The position numbers and the translations under genes are program-made. 64,000 nt of DNA. Source: Bifidobacteriaceae bacterium. GTDB taxonomy: Bacteria > Actinomycetota > Actinomycetes > Actinomycetales > WQXJ01. The stretch is from NCBI GenBank assembly GCA_031270825.1, contig JAISXH010000011.1:76231-140230 (forward strand), given 5' to 3'. The notes beneath the pieces were generated by a model. That model was not told where the DNA came from. It was given only the letters and a program-made list of their open reading frames with translations, and made no database searches. Position 1 is the first letter of the stretch; each line of letters starts with the position of its first letter. Of the stretch, positions 61,387-64,000 are shown piece by piece.

Positions 61387-63414
61387 CTACCGAAACGCCG
61401 CCGTCGCCGCTTCGGCGATGCGCCGTCTCAACTCGGGCGGCCCCAACACTTCGATCATTCCGCCGCCGCCCAGAGCCATGGCCGTGATCCAGTCCGGGTT
61501 GACCACGCCGATCCTGACTTGCAACGCCCCTCCCGCCAGCGCCAAGGGCGGGGCCAAAGTCTCCAACTCCTCGGCCCGCCAACGTTCGCGGGGGGCGAAG
61601 ACGGCATCGACCACCAAATCGGCGCGGCCGGACCAACCGGTCCGGCGCGGCCGGTAAGGATGCGTCTCGGCCGGCTCCGGCTCGGTTCGCAACCCCGCCA
61701 TCCGGTCGAGCCGGAAATGCCGTTCGGCCTGGGCGCTCAAGTCCCAAGCCGCCATCAGCCAGTGGTCGCCGGAGCCGAACACTTCGAGCGGATCGACCCG
61801 CCGGCGGCTGGGCTGGCCGGCCTGGTTGACGTAGTCGAAAGCCAGACGCCGGCCCTGTGCGATGGCCTGGCGGGCCTCCTGAAGGGCTGGGCCGGCTGGG
61901 GGAAGATTGAAGTCGATGCCGCCCACCGCTCCCAGCGCCTCCTCCAACTTGGCTCTGGCCGCGGCCGCCGCCGAGGACTCCGTCAAGCCGCCCGCCTGTT
62001 CGAGGGAACGCAGGGCGGCGATCACAGCGATGGCTTCGACCGGGGACAGACGGACGGGCCGGTCCAAACCCTGGGAATCGATCAGCGCGACTTCCTGCTC
62101 ATCGCCGGACCAGGCGAAGTCCAAGAGGTCGCCGCCCGCGCGGCTTCGCCCCACGTCGGTCCAGAGCAGGTAGAGGTCGCGGTGGACCTCCTCGGGGCTG
62201 ATGCCGAAGCGGGCCGCCAGCTCGGTCAACGGCACCGAGTCGCGATCCCGCAGGTATGAGACCAAGGAGACCAGCCGCGCGGCGCGACCGGCGCCGCCTT
62301 CTTTGGGCAAGTGCCGGGCCGGCTTGACCGGCTGTTGATAGGCCTGTGGGTCCCGCGCCGGCCCCCGATGGGCCTGGGCGGCAGCCCGCCAGCGGTCATG
62401 GACCTCTTGGCGCAAAGCCGCCGGCTCTATCACCTCGATTTGCCGTCCCCAGGCCGCCAACTCGAACGGATCGGCGTCAGGCAGCCGCCAGAGCGCCCCG
62501 CCGTCGATGCCGTTCGGGCCGGTTCCGGCGTCGCCTTCCTGGCCGGCGGGGGCCTGAGTTGTGGGGGCGCCTCTGGGCTTGGTGCCGGCGCCGGACGGCA
62601 CTGCGGCTTCGGCCTGGGCGCCCTGCAGCGCCAGGACCCGTCCGGCCCGCGGCGCGGCGCGGACTAGCGCCGGGCCAGAACCACGCCCGTCCAGCGCCGC
62701 TTTCAACTTCGATCCGACCAGCTCCGGATCGGGGGCGGTGAAGGCCGCCGCCGGACCGACAACCTTGACCGGGCCGATGATTCGGTTCAAGTTGTAGACG
62801 CGCTCGGCCCGCCGGTCCAAGTCGAATCCATAGGCATACCAAGTGCCGCCCCGTTTAGTCAGCCGCCATGGCTCGAGCCGCCGCCGGGCCAGTTGGCCGG
62901 TCGCTCCAGTCACATAGTCGAAGTCCACCCGTCGGCATTCGGCGATGGCCGTGATCAACTGGTTGGCGCCCTCAGCGGGCGCGTACAGGGCCATATCGAG
63001 CCCCTCGGCCGGGTCTGCGCCGGTCGGCTGGTCGTCGGTGGGGTGCGAGCCGGGCGCGTCCGGGTCCGGCGCGGTCAGCGGGGCCAGTTTGGTCAAGGCG
63101 GCCCGCGCCGCCCATTCGACCTCGCTGCCGCGCCAGGCGCCCAACGCCAGCGCGATCGCGGCGTGTTCCGGGGGCGTGAACTGGAGCGGCGGCATCGCGT
63201 AACCCTGTGCCCCAAGGCGGTAATGGCCCTGATCGGACTCCTCCAAGGCGACCCCGAGGGCGGAGCGCAGCGCCTCTTTGGTGCGTTCGAAAGTGCGCTC
63301 CTCGGCGATCTCCCCGGCCGCCATCAGCTGTTCCCGGCTGAGCCCGCGCGGATGCACCATCAGCGCGATGATTAGGTTCAACAGCCGGGCCGCCGTTTGG
63401 TCGCTGGCGCTCAC
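61387..63414 (-). CDS. pafBC: Fused PafB-PafC WYL-domain transcription factor
   Basis: A 675-residue protein containing two consecutive HTH-WYL units: PafB-like (1 to about 365) and PafC-like (about 365-675). PafBC activates the actinobacterial DNA-damage response independent of LexA. Winged-helix segments start at ARLLNLIIALMVHPRGLSREQL and ARLVSLVSYLRDRDSVPLTELA, each followed by a WYL sensor domain (RRLEPWRL-, FDYVNQAG-type motifs). The GTG start fits a leaderless -10 (TATACG, 8 bases upstream). Many relatives have two genes; fusion is known in some Actinobacteria. Confidence 0.9.
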   Translation of the reverse strand: MSASDQTAARLLNLIIALMVHPRGLSREQLMAAGEIAEERTFERTKEALRSALGVALEESDQGHYRLGAQGYAMPPLQFTPPEHAAIALALGAWRGSEVEWAARAALTKLAPLTAPDPDAPGSHPTDDQPTGADPAEGLDMALYAPAEGANQLITAIAECRRVDFDYVTGATGQLARRRLEPWRLTKRGGTWYAYGFDLDRRAERVYNLNRIIGPVKVVGPAAAFTAPDPELVGSKLKAALDGRGSGPALVRAAPRAGRVLALQGAQAEAAVPSGAGTKPRGAPTTQAPAGQEGDAGTGPNGIDGGALWRLPDADPFELAAWGRQIEVIEPAALRQEVHDRWRAAAQAHRGPARDPQAYQQPVKPARHLPKEGGAGRAARLVSLVSYLRDRDSVPLTELAARFGISPEEVHRDLYLLWTDVGRSRAGGDLLDFAWSGDEQEVALIDSQGLDRPVRLSPVEAIAVIAALRSLEQAGGLTESSAAAAARAKLEEALGAVGGIDFNLPPAGPALQEARQAIAQGRRLAFDYVNQAGQPSRRRVDPLEVFGSGDHWLMAAWDLSAQAERHFRLDRMAGLRTEPEPAETHPYRPRRTGWSGRADLVVDAVFAPRERWRAEELETLAPPLALAGGALQVRIGVVNPDWITAMALGGGGMIEVLGPPELRRRIAEAATAAFR

Positions 63415-63419
63415 CAGAC

Positions 63420-63434
63420 CAACGTATAGCGTTG
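63420..63434. promoter_or_regulatory. Palindromic overlapping divergent promoter, pafBC and DUF3866
   Basis: CAACG-TATAG-CGTTG is a perfect dyad in the 24-base gap. It carries TATAGC on the plus strand (63425-63430, 8 bases before GTG 63439) and TATACG on the minus strand (63423-63428, 8 bases before GTG 63414). The two -10 boxes overlap, so polymerases should exclude each other. Confidence 0.55.
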
Positions 63435-63438
63435 AGGA

Positions 63439-64000
63439 GTGGTTCCGGCGATTGAATGGGCGCGTGCCGTGATCGTGAGCGCCCGCGAAGCCCACCCAGG
63501 ACTCCAAGAACTGACCTGCCGCCTTGACGATGGCCGGGTGGTCCCGGCCATCGCCTACACCGCTCTGATCGGCCGCCTCTCCCCCGGCCAAGCCGTCTGG
63601 CTCAACACCACCGCCTTGACCCTGGGCCTAGGCACCGGCGGCGCCGCCCTGGCCATAAGCCCCATTCACCAAAATGGGGACAGGCCCCTTTCTGGTAACT
63701 CCCAGCAAACTCCCAGCCAAGGCGCTCCCCCGGCCGCCGCCGCAGCCTTGGCGACCCACGCCGGCGGCGCCCTGGCCATTCACCAAAATGGGGACAGGCC
63801 CCTTTCTGGTAACTCCCAGCAAACTCCCAGCCAAGGCGCTCCCCCGGCCGCCCCCGCGGCGTTGGAGACCCACGCCGGCGCCCGGGAAGACTCCGGATTC
63901 CTGGTCAAAGCCCGCTACACGCCCCTGCAAGTGGCCGCGCGCGGAGTCGACTCACCGCATTCGGAACACCACGACCTGCTGCGCCGGACCGAATCCCTCG
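63439..64000 (+). CDS. DUF3866 family protein with in-frame repeat insertion (partial)
   Basis: The gene runs off the window end; 187 codons are visible. The start resembles DUF3866 proteins (WARAVIVSAREAHPGLQELTCRLDDGR, then VWLNTTALTLGLGTGGAAL), and the family pattern resumes at LVKARYTPLQ. Between them lies about 75 residues encoded by the duplicated repeat (63662-63886), which keeps the frame open. The GTG start is supported by the -10 at 63425-63430. The family function is unknown. It is divergent from pafBC. Confidence 0.78.
   Translation, partial: MVPAIEWARAVIVSAREAHPGLQELTCRLDDGRVVPAIAYTALIGRLSPGQAVWLNTTALTLGLGTGGAALAISPIHQNGDRPLSGNSQQTPSQGAPPAAAAALATHAGGALAIHQNGDRPLSGNSQQTPSQGAPPAAPAALETHAGAREDSGFLVKARYTPLQVAARGVDSPHSEHHDLLRRTESL
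63662..63886 (+). repeat. In-frame 114-base tandem duplication with REP-like palindrome
   Basis: Two units of 114 bases (63662-63775 and 63776 to about 63886). The first 77 bases are identical in both; the remaining part differs at a few positions. Each unit contains the imperfect palindrome GGGGACAGGCCCC flanked by AAAAT and TTTCTGG, resembling REP-type elements. The length is a multiple of three, so the host frame is preserved. Confidence 0.8.

Noticed and set aside
63628-63930. A minus-strand open frame over the repeat
   Set aside because: It is simply the antisense of the duplicated unit; the plus-strand frame continues DUF3866 homology on both sides.

Overview
The window is high-GC DNA from an actinobacterium. 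The evidence is RbpA, a fused PafB-PafC regulator, a SKI2-type helicase (HelY), lipobox-bearing sugar-binding proteins without a dedicated ATPase, a DUF3866 protein, and the gene order glyS-dusB-dgt-dnaG. A Micrococcales/Actinomycetales-type organism fits best, but the species cannot be named from sequence alone. Many genes start with no Shine-Dalgarno sequence and a TAnnnT -10 box 6-9 nt before the start codon, the leaderless design common in Actinobacteria. I used this to fix several starts.

Layout. 1-18566 is a carbohydrate region. It holds a 1931-residue secreted multidomain glycosidase-like protein, a two-gene glycosyltransferase unit (GT2/GT-B fusion, then alpha/beta-hydrolase/rhamnosyltransferase-like fusion), a UDP-glucose dehydrogenase, a LacI regulator, and a sugar ABC importer with a GH127 beta-L-arabinofuranosidase-type enzyme. 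Copies of the octamer TTTTCGGT lie in front of both the secreted protein and the importer, suggesting one regulon. 18764-22524 carries uppS, a Zur-like regulator and znuABC. 22773-28575 is a second sugar island (binding protein, two permeases, GH1, LacI) and looks lower in GC than its neighbours. 29303-38685 is housekeeping: glyS, dusB, an unusual ABC exporter pair, dgt, dnaG, a DUF3467 protein, a conserved unknown and two tRNA genes. 39085-44535 holds an MFS-CBS fusion, a DMT transporter, a hotdog thioesterase and an aldehyde-dehydrogenase-like protein lacking its catalytic cysteine. 44546-49823 is a MoxR/Bat-type operon. 50080-53760 holds an isochorismatase-like hydrolase and a FAD/Fe-S 2-hydroxyacid dehydrogenase. 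54120-64000 is the conserved actinobacterial block rbpA, lnt, helY, lipid kinase, a small membrane protein, pafBC and DUF3866.

How it works together. Two LacI-type loci import and cleave plant or microbial oligosaccharides intracellularly (GH127 and GH1), while the large secreted protein may act outside the cell. The glycosyltransferases and Ugd probably build surface glycan. The most unusual signals are a dispersed ~130-bp double-hairpin element present in two inverted copies that touches the stop codons of lacI and lnt, a 77-bp perfectly duplicated repeat inserted in frame in the DUF3866 gene, very short divergent promoters with symmetric -10 boxes (dgt/ABC ATPase and pafBC/DUF3866), a three-way-junction RNA candidate at 41064-41158, an ABC ATPase with degenerate Q-loop and signature, and the cysteine-less aldehyde dehydrogenase. 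No CRISPR array, rRNA, intact insertion sequence or prophage was seen.
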